NCBI GenBank assembly: GCA_027619225.1
Contig: JAQCFW010000017.1
Coordinates: 1-40,794, forward strand
DNA: 40,794 bases
Source of the DNA: Bacteroidota bacterium
GTDB lineage: Bacteria > Bacteroidota > Bacteroidia > Flavobacteriales_D > Sanyastnellaceae
Direction of reading: 5' to 3'
Part shown: positions 14,098-23,402 of the stretch, one piece after another
How the letters are laid out: every line of letters starts with the position of its first letter
How positions within the stretch are numbered: position 1 is the first letter of the stretch
Program-made: the position numbers and the translations under genes
Notes under the pieces: generated by a model
What the model saw: the letters and a program-made list of their open reading frames with translations, nothing else
The model's database searches: none
What the model was told of the DNA's origin: nothing

Positions 14098-16320
14098 CTA
14101 TTTTTCTATTCCCTCAAGCATAAAGAGGAACGCGTATTCCATGGCTGTTTCCTTAAATCTAGCGAAACGCCCAGATGCACCACCGTGACCGGTTTCCATA
14201 TTGCAATGCATAATGACGATGTTATCTCCTTGTTTGTGATCTCGAAGTTTTGCGATCCACTTAGCGGGCTCCCAATACTGTACTTGACTGTCCCAATAAC
14301 CTGTAGTAATTAAGGTGTTGGGATAATTCAATTCTCCAACGTTATCATAAGGGCTGTAGCTCATGATATAGTCGAAATAATCTTTCTTCTTGGGGTTTCC
14401 CCACTCATCAAACTCACCCGTTGTAAGTGGAATAGTCTCGTCGAGCATCGTGTTGATCACATCAACGAAAGGCACAGCAGCTACGACTCCATTGAAGAGC
14501 TCAGGTTCGAGGTTCATTACCGCACCCATAAGTAAACCGCCAGCACTACCTCCCATAGCGTACATATGCTCAGAAGAGGTGTAGTTGTTTTCTACAAGGT
14601 ATTTTCCACAATCTATAAAGTCGTTAAAGGTGTTCATCTTTTTGAACAACTTCCCATCCTCATACCAGTGACGCCCCATTTCAGACCCACCTCTTATATG
14701 TGCCATAGCATAGACAAACCCTCTATCTAATAAACTCAGTCTTGTACTAGAAAATCCCGGATCCATACTATATCCGTAACTTCCGTATGCATATAAAAGC
14801 AAAGGGTTAGATCCGTCTAAAACGACATCTTTTCTGTAAACGATGCTCACAGGAACCTTTACTCCATCACGTGCTTCGACCATAATACGCTCGCTCGTGT
14901 AGTTCGCTACGTCGAAATCTCCTCCTAGGACTTTTTGTTGCTTGAGTTGGGTGCGTGACTTGTCTTTAAATGCGTGCTCGTAAGTGGTGTTAGGCGTTGT
15001 AAGTGAAGTATAGCCAAAGCGGAGTTTATCTGACTTAAAATCAGGGTTAGACCCTACATAAGTCATGTAAGCGGGATCGTTAAACTCGAGGTAATAATCT
15101 TCTGTTTCGTCCCAACTCTTTACCCTTATTGATGTTAGACCATTTCGCCTCTCCTCTAAAACCAAATACTTCTCAAAAATCTCAATACCCTCAAAAAGGA
15201 CATCATCCCTGTGAGGAATTACATCTGCCCAATTAGATCGTGAAGGTGTATTAATAGATGTTTTTACAAGCTTGAAATTTTTCGCACCAACAGCATTCGT
15301 TGTAATATAAAAATAATCTAAGTAATGACTTACGTGGTACTCATGGTCAGCCTCTCTTTCTTGAATGACGATGAATTCAGAGCTTGGCTTATCAGCATGT
15401 ATATACCTCACTTCACTACTCAAAGTTGAATGTGAGCCGATCATAATATACTCTTCACTCTTGGTTTTCCCAATTCCCACATTGAACGTTTCATCCGTTT
15501 CTTCATAAACCACGACGTCTTCACTAACAGACGTTCCCAGCACGTGTTTAAGGATGCGGTAACTACGTAACGTAATGGGATCTTTTTTTGTGTAGAACAA
15601 GGTCTTGTTGTCATTCGCCCAAACAGCCCCTCCCGTTGTCTCGGGGATCTCATCCTTAAGTACAACTCCAGTTGTTAAGTCCTTTACTCTAAGAGTATAC
15701 TGACGCCTACTCACCGTATCAATTCCGTATACAATAAGCTTATTATCAGGGCTGACACTAGACCCCCCGATAGCAAAATAGTTGTGACCTTCAGCGAGCT
15801 TAGGGCCATCTAAAAGAACCTCCTCAGCAGCTTCTAGGCTTCCTTTTTTACGGCAATTGTATGCGTACTCTTTCCCCTCTTCGTAGCGAGTGTAGTACCA
15901 ATATTCCCTATAAAACACAGGTACACTTTCATCATCTTTAACGATCCGACCTACGATCTCATCGAAAAGTTCAGCCTGAAAATTTTCTGTCGGCGAAAGC
16001 ACCTTCTTTTTGTAATCATTCTCAGAATTGAGGTAGTCTAATACGTCCTGAGTTTTTTCTGAGGGCTTTTTTGCTTCTTTTTCTTCGTCGCTAAGTCGCA
16101 TCCAGAAATAATCATCATCGAGATCTAACCCATGAATTTCCTGAGAATAAGGGACGGTTTTTGCGTCTGGAGCAGAAATATCTAATGCGGTGAGTTTTTC
16201 CTCACTGGTAACGTAATTGTTGTCAGACATAGACGATTTGTTATTATCACCGGTAATCGTGCATGAAAAAAGCGCAAGGGCAGCAACAATTGAAATTGGG
16301 GTTAACTTATTATTTGTCAT
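14098..16320 (-). CDS. S9 family oligopeptidase B-like lipoprotein
   Basis: A 740-residue prolyl-oligopeptidase family serine peptidase that trims short peptides. The beta-propeller covers about 70-480; the alpha/beta hydrolase domain carries the triad S592 (MGGSAGGLL), D677 (GYWDSQVQYWEP) and H712 (TGHGGASGR). The N-terminus MTNNKLTPISIVAALALFSC is a lipoprotein signal, so the enzyme is predicted to sit in the periplasm or on the outer membrane, unlike cytosolic oligopeptidase B. The start at 16320 is chosen over 16338 because an exact -7 element (16327-16334) ends six bases upstream of it and would lie inside the coding region of the longer form. Downstream it adjoins the DUF6495-like gene. 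Confidence 0.92.
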   Translation of the reverse strand: MTNNKLTPISIVAALALFSCTITGDNNKSSMSDNNYVTSEEKLTALDISAPDAKTVPYSQEIHGLDLDDDYFWMRLSDEEKEAKKPSEKTQDVLDYLNSENDYKKKVLSPTENFQAELFDEIVGRIVKDDESVPVFYREYWYYTRYEEGKEYAYNCRKKGSLEAAEEVLLDGPKLAEGHNYFAIGGSSVSPDNKLIVYGIDTVSRRQYTLRVKDLTTGVVLKDEIPETTGGAVWANDNKTLFYTKKDPITLRSYRILKHVLGTSVSEDVVVYEETDETFNVGIGKTKSEEYIMIGSHSTLSSEVRYIHADKPSSEFIVIQEREADHEYHVSHYLDYFYITTNAVGAKNFKLVKTSINTPSRSNWADVIPHRDDVLFEGIEIFEKYLVLEERRNGLTSIRVKSWDETEDYYLEFNDPAYMTYVGSNPDFKSDKLRFGYTSLTTPNTTYEHAFKDKSRTQLKQQKVLGGDFDVANYTSERIMVEARDGVKVPVSIVYRKDVVLDGSNPLLLYAYGSYGYSMDPGFSSTRLSLLDRGFVYAMAHIRGGSEMGRHWYEDGKLFKKMNTFNDFIDCGKYLVENNYTSSEHMYAMGGSAGGLLMGAVMNLEPELFNGVVAAVPFVDVINTMLDETIPLTTGEFDEWGNPKKKDYFDYIMSYSPYDNVGELNYPNTLITTGYWDSQVQYWEPAKWIAKLRDHKQGDNIVIMHCNMETGHGGASGRFARFKETAMEYAFLFMLEGIEK

Positions 16321-16326
16321 ATTGAG

Positions 16327-16334
16327 CAAAGATA
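16327..16334 (-). promoter_or_regulatory. -7 element of the oligopeptidase gene
   Basis: TATCTTTG on the minus strand is an exact TAnnTTTG match ending 6 bases before the ATG at 16320. It decides the start codon and gives this gene its own promoter inside the kdsB operon. Confidence 0.5.
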
Positions 16335-16340
16335 ACATTA

Positions 16341-17072
16341 CTAAAGGATCTCACCCCCTTGAAGGAGAACTTTGATTTTCTCTAAATCCTCAGGAGTGTC
16401 AACAGCAGGCGTTTTGTGATTCGTTAATCCCAGACTGATGCTCCACCCATGATCTAACCACCTTAACTGTTCAAGCAATTCTCTTTTTTCTAATTCGGTA
16501 GCGTCGAGCTTTACAATGTCCTCTAAGGCACTACTTGTATAGGCATATAATCCGACGTGTTGTAGCCAAGGCCCACTAGAATTTGGAACAGGAGTTCTGC
16601 TAAAATGTATGGCACATCCTTCAAGATTGCGAACAACCTTTACACGGTTTTTATCCTCTCGACCTTTATCAGAAGCCTTCATTGGTCGGGCAAGAGTAGC
16701 GATTGTTGCATTGGGTAAATTAATTAACCTCACCAATTCTTCGAGCTGTTCAGGATGCACAAAGGGCTCGTCTCCCTGAACGTTAATTATTGCATCGGGC
16801 CTAGGAGTCAGTTTCCCCAAAGCTTCGACACATCTCTCGGTACCGTTGACACAGCCCACGGAAGTCATAACCACCTCTCCCCCGAAGCCAAGCACCAGCT
16901 CTTCAATTCTTCTATCGTCTGTTGCCACCACAACCCGGTCTACCACGCCAGCGCTTTCGACACGTCGGACAACGCGCTCTATCATCGGGATGCCATCAAT
17001 CAGGGCCAGCGGCTTTCCAGGAAACCTGGTGGAGCCATATCTGGCGGGGATGATTGCTACAACATTCATCAT
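16341..17072 (-). CDS. kdsB: 3-deoxy-manno-octulosonate cytidylyltransferase
   Basis: A 243-residue enzyme that activates KDO as CMP-KDO for lipopolysaccharide inner-core synthesis. The N-terminal nucleotide-binding signature AIIPARYGSTRFPGKPLA is intact, followed by the QGDEPF motif (VQGDEPFVHPEQ) and the C-terminal VDTPEDLEK. Length is normal. The ATG overlaps the TonB receptor's TGA (ATGA), so kdsB is translated from the receptor's message; a second ATG follows immediately at 17069. This links an outer-membrane receptor with an LPS gene in one transcript. Confidence 0.96.
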   Translation of the reverse strand: MMNVVAIIPARYGSTRFPGKPLALIDGIPMIERVVRRVESAGVVDRVVVATDDRRIEELVLGFGGEVVMTSVGCVNGTERCVEALGKLTPRPDAIINVQGDEPFVHPEQLEELVRLINLPNATIATLARPMKASDKGREDKNRVKVVRNLEGCAIHFSRTPVPNSSGPWLQHVGLYAYTSSALEDIVKLDATELEKRELLEQLRWLDHGWSISLGLTNHKTPAVDTPEDLEKIKVLLQGGEIL

Positions 17073-19486
17073 TCAAACTCGTAAGTGTAAACCAAATTTA
17101 CCAATCTCGGAGATTCAATGGCCAATGGCCTAATACTATATTCCTCGTTCAAAAGATTGCTTACTACGAGAGAGATTTTAGAAACCTCATTCAAATTAAA
17201 GCCTACCCTAAGGTCAATAATCCAAGGCAAAGTAGGATGATCTTCAAGCCAGTCATTAAGCCCCCAGTCAACAAACTCAAGATTCTCAAAAGTGACAAAT
17301 GCCTTATCAAAGTTCTGCAAAACACTTTGGTAACGAGCGCTCACCCCAAAAAACCCTTTTGGGTGAGTCCATTGCGCATCGAACCGCACAAGATGTGGAG
17401 AACGGTACTTGAGGATGTGTCCAGTGGTGTCGTAACTGGTACCAAGATAGGTTGTCGTCACGCCATCCCCGTAATTGTAATCGGGTGTTAGGCTGATGGG
17501 GTTTGTATACGTATATCCAGTCAAAAGATCTAATGAATGCTGATCGTTCGAACCCCATTTGGCTTGTCCCATTAATGATACTTCGACTCCACGCACTTGA
17601 CTTTCACCCGTATTTAAACTTCTAAATCCCAGACCAAACAAATTGTCAATCCCCTCAGATTCAGCCCATGTACCAAATGTAAATTCAATGAAATCGGTAT
17701 ATCTCTGCTGGAAAATAGCAACATCTAAATACCCCAAAAACCCACCCAATTTAATTCCCTGCTTCACTGCGAGCTCTAAACTCGTTGAAGACTCAGGTTT
17801 GAGATTTTGATTGGGATAAACCTGTAAATCGCCCAATCCAGTTCGGATGTATTTCTCAGCGATTGTTGGGAATCTAAATCCTTGACCAAAGCTACTCCGT
17901 ATGTATGTCTCTTCTGCAACTTGGTAGTTTGCCCCTGCTCGAAATACAGGCTTGCCTTCAGAGTCGTCGTTGATCGCAAAATATTCGTATCTCATTCCAG
18001 CAGATACATTGAGATGCTCACCTATGGGTTGATCGAGTTGAAGATATCCGGCGATATTTCTTGCGGTATTTATTCCATCTTCACTTCCCCCAGTATAAAG
18101 TTGTGCTTCGCCTTTTGTATACTGATGCACGACACCACCTGTAAGGGCCATTTTTTCCATCCCCCAAGCCCCAAGCTTTTGGGTTTGTAGCTCAGAGTAG
18201 AACACATCGCTGTTGTTTCCTTGGCCATTGCTGTTGTCGTTTACAAGATGCTGCCAGCGATTCCGAAAACTTGTTCTAACACCTGAAGGACTCAAGTATT
18301 CAACAAATGGATCTACCGTGCCCACGAGTTGCTTAGTCCTAGTAGCTGCTCCAGCATAACTGCTGTAGAGACCCGTTGCAGAATGCTCCCAAATCAAAGT
18401 GTTTAAAGATTCACCCTTCTGCCAATTTGTACTTACTCCGTATGTAAGTCCTGGAATGGCGCTGTCTCGCCTGCGTAAATTAATATTAAATCTCGCTTGT
18501 GAGTTCGCCCCATATCGATCTACTGAAAAAGGATTGTATCCAGTCGTATTTGTGTCGATAGGAGTTTCTAAAGAGTCTAACATAACTGTTGGCCCCTTGT
18601 ATCCATCGTCTCCCAGTAGATTTCCTCCAATTACAATGTCCCAACCTCCCAATTGTCTGCTGTGAAGAAAGCGGATGTTCGTCTGTTGTAGCGGGATGTC
18701 CCAATACACAGAGGACGTCGATCTCGGATTAGAGTAGACACCTTGCTGAACAGAAAATCGTGTTAATGGCCTTGCGTCTGGAAATCGTGTTCTAATATTT
18801 ATCACCCCACTTAAAGCGGCGCTTCCATATAGGACAGAGCTTGCACCTTTGACAACCTCGATTTGTTCTAAATTTTCGAGAGGGAGGAACCCCCAAGTCG
18901 GACGTCCAGCATCCCCGCTCAGGACAGGCAAATCGTCCACCATAACCATTACGCGCGACCCCGCGCCATAACTGAAGCCACTTCCGGACCGAATCTGTGG
19001 TTCACCATCCACCATACTTACCCCAGGGACTTGCTCTAAAGCGGACTCCAAAGAAGTGGTCGCTTTATTTTCTACGAGCGCTGGCTGTAAAATTTCAATA
19101 GAAACGGTCACTTCTGCAATACTTTGTTCGAAACGTCCCGCAGAAACGACAGCCATATCTAGCAGACGAGCTTCAGAATCTAAGTTGAAGTTTAGAGTTG
19201 CCATTTCGCCGGGAGCAAGCGTTATGGTTTTAGTGGTGGTTTTAAGACCTATAAACGAGCAGGTTATTTCATGGGTGCCGCTTGGAAGCTCAAGAGTGTA
19301 TTTTCCATCGATGTCGCTCGAAGCCCCTTTAGTTCCTGAGGTGATGTATGCTCCTATGACTGTTTGTTTGTTGGAGGAGGTGATTGAGCCTGTAACGGTT
19401 TGGGCTCTTGCTCCGAAAGACAGAAGGAAAAAGCAGGTTAAAATGAGTAAAATCGAAACACTAGGAATGGGATTTAACTTTTGCAT
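17069..19486 (-). CDS. TonB-dependent outer-membrane receptor
   Basis: An 805-residue receptor. It has a signal peptide (1-28, ending ARAQ); a carboxypeptidase-regulatory-like beta domain (about 30-110; TVTGSITSSNKQTVIGAYI); a plug domain (about 120-240; VPGVSMVDGEPQIRSGSGFS, then VVKGASSVLYGSAALSGVIN); and a barrel ending in an aromatic-rich last strand (LVNLVYTYEFE). FRFPTIAEKYI marks the usual barrel motif. No substrate-specific feature is recognised; no riboswitch is evident in the short 132-base leader region. A -7-like box ends four bases before the ATG. It is the first gene of the kdsB transcript. Confidence 0.92.
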   Translation of the reverse strand: MQKLNPIPSVSILLILTCFFLLSFGARAQTVTGSITSSNKQTVIGAYITSGTKGASSDIDGKYTLELPSGTHEITCSFIGLKTTTKTITLAPGEMATLNFNLDSEARLLDMAVVSAGRFEQSIAEVTVSIEILQPALVENKATTSLESALEQVPGVSMVDGEPQIRSGSGFSYGAGSRVMVMVDDLPVLSGDAGRPTWGFLPLENLEQIEVVKGASSVLYGSAALSGVINIRTRFPDARPLTRFSVQQGVYSNPRSTSSVYWDIPLQQTNIRFLHSRQLGGWDIVIGGNLLGDDGYKGPTVMLDSLETPIDTNTTGYNPFSVDRYGANSQARFNINLRRRDSAIPGLTYGVSTNWQKGESLNTLIWEHSATGLYSSYAGAATRTKQLVGTVDPFVEYLSPSGVRTSFRNRWQHLVNDNSNGQGNNSDVFYSELQTQKLGAWGMEKMALTGGVVHQYTKGEAQLYTGGSEDGINTARNIAGYLQLDQPIGEHLNVSAGMRYEYFAINDDSEGKPVFRAGANYQVAEETYIRSSFGQGFRFPTIAEKYIRTGLGDLQVYPNQNLKPESSTSLELAVKQGIKLGGFLGYLDVAIFQQRYTDFIEFTFGTWAESEGIDNLFGLGFRSLNTGESQVRGVEVSLMGQAKWGSNDQHSLDLLTGYTYTNPISLTPDYNYGDGVTTTYLGTSYDTTGHILKYRSPHLVRFDAQWTHPKGFFGVSARYQSVLQNFDKAFVTFENLEFVDWGLNDWLEDHPTLPWIIDLRVGFNLNEVSKISLVVSNLLNEEYSIRPLAIESPRLVNLVYTYEFE

Positions 19487-19490
19487 TTAT

Positions 19491-19498
19491 CTAAGTAA
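19491..19498 (-). promoter_or_regulatory. -7-like element of the TonB receptor gene
   Basis: TTACTTAG on the minus strand has two mismatches to TAnnTTTG but has the same 4-base spacing to the ATG as several neighbours. Confidence 0.3.
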
Positions 19499-19606
19499 AT
19501 ACATTCTTGAGGAACTATTTACTTCTGGAAGGTAAATTCTTTGAAACGTTGATAAATTCATGGATGCCACACACAAAATTCTCGAATTATTAATAGATAT
19601 TTATAT

Positions 19607-19614
19607 GACTTTTG
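19607..19614 (+). promoter_or_regulatory. -7-like element of dprA
   Basis: GACTTTTG, one mismatch from TAnnTTTG, ends 4 bases before the ATG at 19619. Confidence 0.4.
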
Positions 19615-19618
19615 AGCC

Positions 19619-20707
19619 ATGAAAAAGAGAGTACATGCACTTTTATCCCTCACGTTAATTGAGGGATTGGGACCGGTTAAATTAAAACATCTTTTAGAAA
19701 AGAAAGGTTCACCTATAACTTTTTTGAACTCTTTCAGCTCTTCTATTAAGAATGAAGTTAAGGAAAGAGCGGATGAAATAAATGAAGAAGTAAAAGCTCT
19801 TGGTGCGAGGGTGGTTTCATATCACTGCAAAGAATACCCAGACAATTTAAAACGCATTGTAGATCCTCCAGCAGTAATTTTTGTTAAAGGAATAATCCCC
19901 AAAAGACTCAAGCAATCAATTTCCATTGTGGGCACTAGAATGAGTTGTCCGGAGGGGAGAAGGTTGGCAGAGAAAGCGGTGGAGCTAATGGCGCAGCAGA
20001 AATTCCCATTGGTGAGCGGAATGGCTCTGGGAATTGACACAGCCTCTCACAAAGCAGCACTTTTAAACGGCCTGCCCACGGTGGCGGTACTTGCTCATGG
20101 ACTCGATAGAATTCACCCCAAACAAAACATAAAATTAGCTCAAAGAATTTTAGAATCTGGCGGGGCATTGATTTCAGAGCACCCACCCAGAACACCTATT
20201 TCTAAATGGATGTTTGCCGCAAGAAATAGAATTTTAGTAGGCATAAGTGCTGCAACTGTTTTGGCTGAAAGTCCGGAGTCTGGGGGGTCACTTATTTCAG
20301 TAAAAATTGCCTTGAGAGAGGGGCGCCAAACCTATGCTTTTACTCCTCCATCCCCCACCGACAAGCGTTGGGATGGAAATAGGTTTGTCATAGAAGAAGG
20401 AAGGGGGATCGCAATCTCAAATATGTCAGACTGGTATAGAAGTTTATTGAAAGAGGTGCCAGATTTGAGAACGCCCTTTAAGGATGTGGAGTCAAAAGTT
20501 AAGAAGGTGAGGACAAGCGAAGTGCTTAAGCAAATTCCAGAAAAATGTAAATCAGTCTATATCGAAGTCAGCAGGGAATCACAGTCTCCGCACGAAATAA
20601 GCAGGGTTCTTAGAATAGAAATGAGTGTGCTAAGAACCAGGTTGTTTATTCTGGAGACGATGGGGTTTGTGAAGCGTCTTCCTGGGGATAGTTATTCTCC
20701 GAGCTAG
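19619..20707 (+). CDS. dprA: DNA-processing protein DprA
   Basis: A 362-residue single-strand DNA-binding protein that loads RecA on incoming DNA during natural transformation. The extended Rossmann fold shows SIVGTRMSCPEGR, VSGMALGIDTASHKAAL, AHGLDRIHPKQN and ESPESGGSLISV, all conserved in DprA/Smf. The N-terminal helical part begins LSLTLIEGLGPVKLKHLL, and the C-terminal winged helix covers about 295-362. The last 62 bases overlap the antiporter gene on the other strand, and the stop codon lies inside a 12-bp tandem repeat. Confidence 0.94.
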   Translation: MKKRVHALLSLTLIEGLGPVKLKHLLEKKGSPITFLNSFSSSIKNEVKERADEINEEVKALGARVVSYHCKEYPDNLKRIVDPPAVIFVKGIIPKRLKQSISIVGTRMSCPEGRRLAEKAVELMAQQKFPLVSGMALGIDTASHKAALLNGLPTVAVLAHGLDRIHPKQNIKLAQRILESGGALISEHPPRTPISKWMFAARNRILVGISAATVLAESPESGGSLISVKIALREGRQTYAFTPPSPTDKRWDGNRFVIEEGRGIAISNMSDWYRSLLKEVPDLRTPFKDVESKVKKVRTSEVLKQIPEKCKSVYIEVSRESQSPHEISRVLRIEMSVLRTRLFILETMGFVKRLPGDSYSPS

Positions 20708-22043
20708 CTACTTTGCTAGCTTCTTCGCTAGTTTCTTCGCTAGTTTCTTTTGACAAGAGAGGCAGACCCTCTTTTATCTCTATAGGCTCTAGGCCTGAAC
20801 CGCTTTGGATGAGCGAGACAGTCATAACAATACAGGTCACTAAGATTACGACTAAGAGTATTCCCCCATCAAAGGAGTCACTAATAAGTTCAGGGTAATT
20901 TGAACTTATTTGGAAGAAAAGAAGGATGGTGATAAGCCCCCTTGGCGCTATGTATAAAAGTGATGAAGGGTCTTCTGGTCTGAAAAGACGTAGAAAGACA
21001 AATCGAATTGCATAAAGTATAACGGAGATTGCCAATCCGTAGAACAGAACATCGTACTCCTTTAGTGAGCTAAGGACTACCGTTGCGCCGAAAAGCACAA
21101 AGAAAAAAGTTCTAATTACAAAGGCGCTCTCAAGGGTTAAGATGTGAAAATCATGCCTCAGTCCATTCATCTTTTCATTGTCCAAGAGACTTCCGAGCCA
21201 GCTTTCACCCTTTTTATTTTTCAAAATATTTGCAAAAAATATTTTGTGATTGTTAAGCATTAACCCGAAGATTAAGATTAAGATCAGCGGGCTGAGGTGA
21301 AGAAGTTTTTGGATTGAATAGATTAAAATTAGGACGGCAATTGATAAAAATAATTTAACTGAACTAGAGATTTTTTGGAGTACGTAAACGAGTAAATAAC
21401 TCACCACAACAGAGATAAAAATAGAAGCTCCTAGATTAATTCCGATGGACTTTGCAATCTCTAGATAGCTTTCAGAAGTAATGTTTCCAAGCAACAGATA
21501 GAAGGCCATAATACCCCAAATATCCGAGAAAGTGCTTTCGTAAACCATAAACTCTTTGCGCTCTAGGCTCAACCCTCCAACAGATGGGATGATAATAGCG
21601 CTGCTCATGATAGAAAGCGGGATGGAATACACCAAAGCTGTAAACCAATCCATATCCATTGCAAAATTAAGGAGCCATGCAATTCCTGCGGAACTCGCGG
21701 CCAATGTGAAAAGAGCGAGCGATGCGCTTTTTAAGATAAGCGGCAGTTTTTCTTTAGAGAGCTCTAGGTCTAGCGCTGCTTCTAGCAGTATGAAAATTAA
21801 CCCGACTGTTCCTAAAAGCTCTAGCGCTACGGATTCAAATGGGATTTCTTCAATCCCCATTGCGGTAATTATTTGCCTTAGCGCGATACCCATAGCGATC
21901 AAAACAAGCACCGATGGGACATTCGTTTTCTTAGCCAAAACGTTCGCGAAATAAGACAGGATGATTATGACACTTCCACCTATTACAAGTGAAAAGGCAC
22001 CAATATCGTCAACGGTAAAAACTTCAAATACATTATTTAGCAT
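20646..22043 (-). CDS. CPA1-type sodium/proton antiporter
   Basis: A 465-residue membrane protein with about 12 hydrophobic helices, typical of Na+(K+)/H+ antiporters. Segments such as NVPSVLVLIAMGIALRQI, LLEAALDLELSKEKLP and SIPLSIMSSAIIIPSVGGLS match the conserved CPA core, including the acidic and polar residues of the ion path. There is no RCK/TrkA domain; the tail is a short hydrophilic stretch with four KETS/EETS/EEAS/KVAS units encoded by a 12-bp repeat. The start at MLNNVFEVF is chosen because a -7-like box ends four bases before it and an earlier ATG at 22091 lies inside rseP. The 3' end overlaps dprA by 62 bases. Confidence 0.88.
   Translation of the reverse strand: MLNNVFEVFTVDDIGAFSLVIGGSVIIILSYFANVLAKKTNVPSVLVLIAMGIALRQIITAMGIEEIPFESVALELLGTVGLIFILLEAALDLELSKEKLPLILKSASLALFTLAASSAGIAWLLNFAMDMDWFTALVYSIPLSIMSSAIIIPSVGGLSLERKEFMVYESTFSDIWGIMAFYLLLGNITSESYLEIAKSIGINLGASIFISVVVSYLLVYVLQKISSSVKLFLSIAVLILIYSIQKLLHLSPLILILIFGLMLNNHKIFFANILKNKKGESWLGSLLDNEKMNGLRHDFHILTLESAFVIRTFFFVLFGATVVLSSLKEYDVLFYGLAISVILYAIRFVFLRLFRPEDPSSLLYIAPRGLITILLFFQISSNYPELISDSFDGGILLVVILVTCIVMTVSLIQSGSGLEPIEIKEGLPLLSKETSEETSEEASKVASSENNYPQEDASQTPSSPE
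20703..20750. repeat. Four tandem 12-bp units at the dprA/antiporter 3' overlap
   Basis: The units gctagctacttt, gctagcttcttc, gctagtttcttc and gctagtttcttt lie end to end. On the minus strand they encode the four-residue repeats of the antiporter tail; on the plus strand the first unit supplies the dprA stop codon TAG (20705-20707). Confidence 0.85.
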
Positions 22044-22047
22044 GGCC

Positions 22048-22055
22048 ACAAGATA
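22048..22055 (-). promoter_or_regulatory. -7-like element of the antiporter gene
   Basis: TATCTTGT on the minus strand keeps TAnnTT and ends 4 bases before the ATG at 22043. It lies in the gap after rseP, just before that gene's stop. Confidence 0.35.
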
Positions 22056-22060
22056 AGAAA

Positions 22061-23389
22061 TTACCCAAACCCACCCGTAAAGAGCCGCCAAAAATCGTTC
22101 CCCAGCGCAAAAACCATCAATCCAAGTAACAGTGTAATCCCGATTATCTGAGCTATTTCCATGATTTTCTCTGGAGCGGGCTTGCCCACGACAATCTCAT
22201 AAAGCAAGAAGACAACATGCCCACCATCTAGCGCGGGGATGGGTAAAAGGTTCATAAAGGCAAGTATTAATGAGAAGAAAGCGGTGTTTCTCCAGAAGAC
22301 TAACCAATCCCAACTTCCGTCGAAGATGCTGCCAAATGTGATTAACGACCCCACTTGTGATGCGCCAGATTTAGAAGCTAAAAACCGAAGAGAAAGGGCG
22401 TACTCCTGTAACGTAGTTCCCGCCATAAAAAACCCACTTACCAAAGCATCTAAGGCACCATATTCTATTTTTTCCTGGACGAACATCTCTGAAAAACTAG
22501 CCGGACTTTCCATTACAAAACCGATATGCCCCAAGCTGTCAGTCATAACAGGCAGAGAAAGCGTTTCTCTATCACGCTCTATATGGACTAAAACTGGAGA
22601 ATTTGGGTAACCCTGAAAAGCATTTACGGTCTGCTGTTGTGAGAAAACAATATTATCATTCACCCCAAGAATTAAATCTCCGGCTACTAGTCCAGCTTTT
22701 TCAGCCCTTGAATCAGAGTCAACACTTTTAATTACTGGAGGAACTTGGAGAGAAAAGGGTCTGCGTATTCCCTCATCAATCAGCACCTGTCCCAACTCTG
22801 TTGTAAACACAAGTTCTTTTTCTACTCCGTCTCGTTTAACAATAGCCTCGGTGACTGGTTCAAAGAATGCAGTTGTTCTAACATCTCTAAAGGTTTCGAG
22901 CTCTTCTCCGTTAAAAGAAATGATTTGGTCTCCACTTTGAAAACCCAACAGCTCAAGACGCGGATCAATATCAACTGCGTATTTGTTAGGCAAAATAGTT
23001 TGACCCCAAACAAGTAAGATCATGCTGTAAATCAAGAATCCCACAATTAGATTTACGATTATTCCGCCAAGCATAATGATGAGCCTTTGCCACGCCGGCT
23101 TAGATCGAAACTCCCAAGGCTCAGCCGGCTTCGCCATTTGCTCCTTGTCCATGCTCTCGTCTATCATCCCGCTTATTTTCACGTACCCTCCTAAAGGAAG
23201 CCACCCGATTCCCCACTCAGTATCTCCAATTTGCTTCTTGAAAAGAGAAAATCCAGGATTCATAAACAGGTAGAATTTTTCTACTCTCGTTTTGAAGTAA
23301 CGGGCTGCTAAATAATGACCTAACTCGTGTAGAACCACGAGGAGTGAGAGGCTGAGTAGGAGTTGTAATCCTTTAATGAGTGCAATCAT
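22061..23389 (-). CDS. rseP: RIP metalloprotease RseP (site-2 protease)
   Basis: A 442-residue intramembrane zinc protease (M50B) that cleaves membrane-anchored anti-sigma factors and signal-peptide remnants. The zinc motif H21-E22-L-G-H25 sits in the first membrane helix, and the third ligand region NLLPIPALDGGHVV lies near 380-393. Between them are two PDZ-like parts (about 135-215 and 215-300; KAGLVAGDLILGVN marks the second). Length is normal. An exact -7 element ends five bases before the ATG. It is divergent from the PBP gene with 101 bases between start codons. Confidence 0.95.
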   Translation of the reverse strand: MIALIKGLQLLLSLSLLVVLHELGHYLAARYFKTRVEKFYLFMNPGFSLFKKQIGDTEWGIGWLPLGGYVKISGMIDESMDKEQMAKPAEPWEFRSKPAWQRLIIMLGGIIVNLIVGFLIYSMILLVWGQTILPNKYAVDIDPRLELLGFQSGDQIISFNGEELETFRDVRTTAFFEPVTEAIVKRDGVEKELVFTTELGQVLIDEGIRRPFSLQVPPVIKSVDSDSRAEKAGLVAGDLILGVNDNIVFSQQQTVNAFQGYPNSPVLVHIERDRETLSLPVMTDSLGHIGFVMESPASFSEMFVQEKIEYGALDALVSGFFMAGTTLQEYALSLRFLASKSGASQVGSLITFGSIFDGSWDWLVFWRNTAFFSLILAFMNLLPIPALDGGHVVFLLYEIVVGKPAPEKIMEIAQIIGITLLLGLMVFALGNDFWRLFTGGFG

Positions 23390-23394
23390 GGCGG

Positions 23395-23402
23395 CAAAGA
23401 TA
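23395..23402 (-). promoter_or_regulatory. -7 element of rseP with possible -33
   Basis: TATCTTTG on the minus strand is an exact match ending 5 bases before the ATG. TTTG lies 22 bases further upstream (minus strand, 23425-23428), within the spacing range accepted for a Bacteroidota -33 element. Confidence 0.5.

Noticed and set aside
19487-19618. Cobalamin or other riboswitch in front of the TonB receptor
   Set aside because: The spacer is only 132 bases, shared with dprA, and I see no conserved riboswitch box or stable fold; the promoter-like box suggests no leader at all.
22044-22091. Upstream ATG of the antiporter
   Set aside because: It lies inside rseP, adds an unneeded hydrophobic stretch, and a promoter-like box directly precedes the later ATG.
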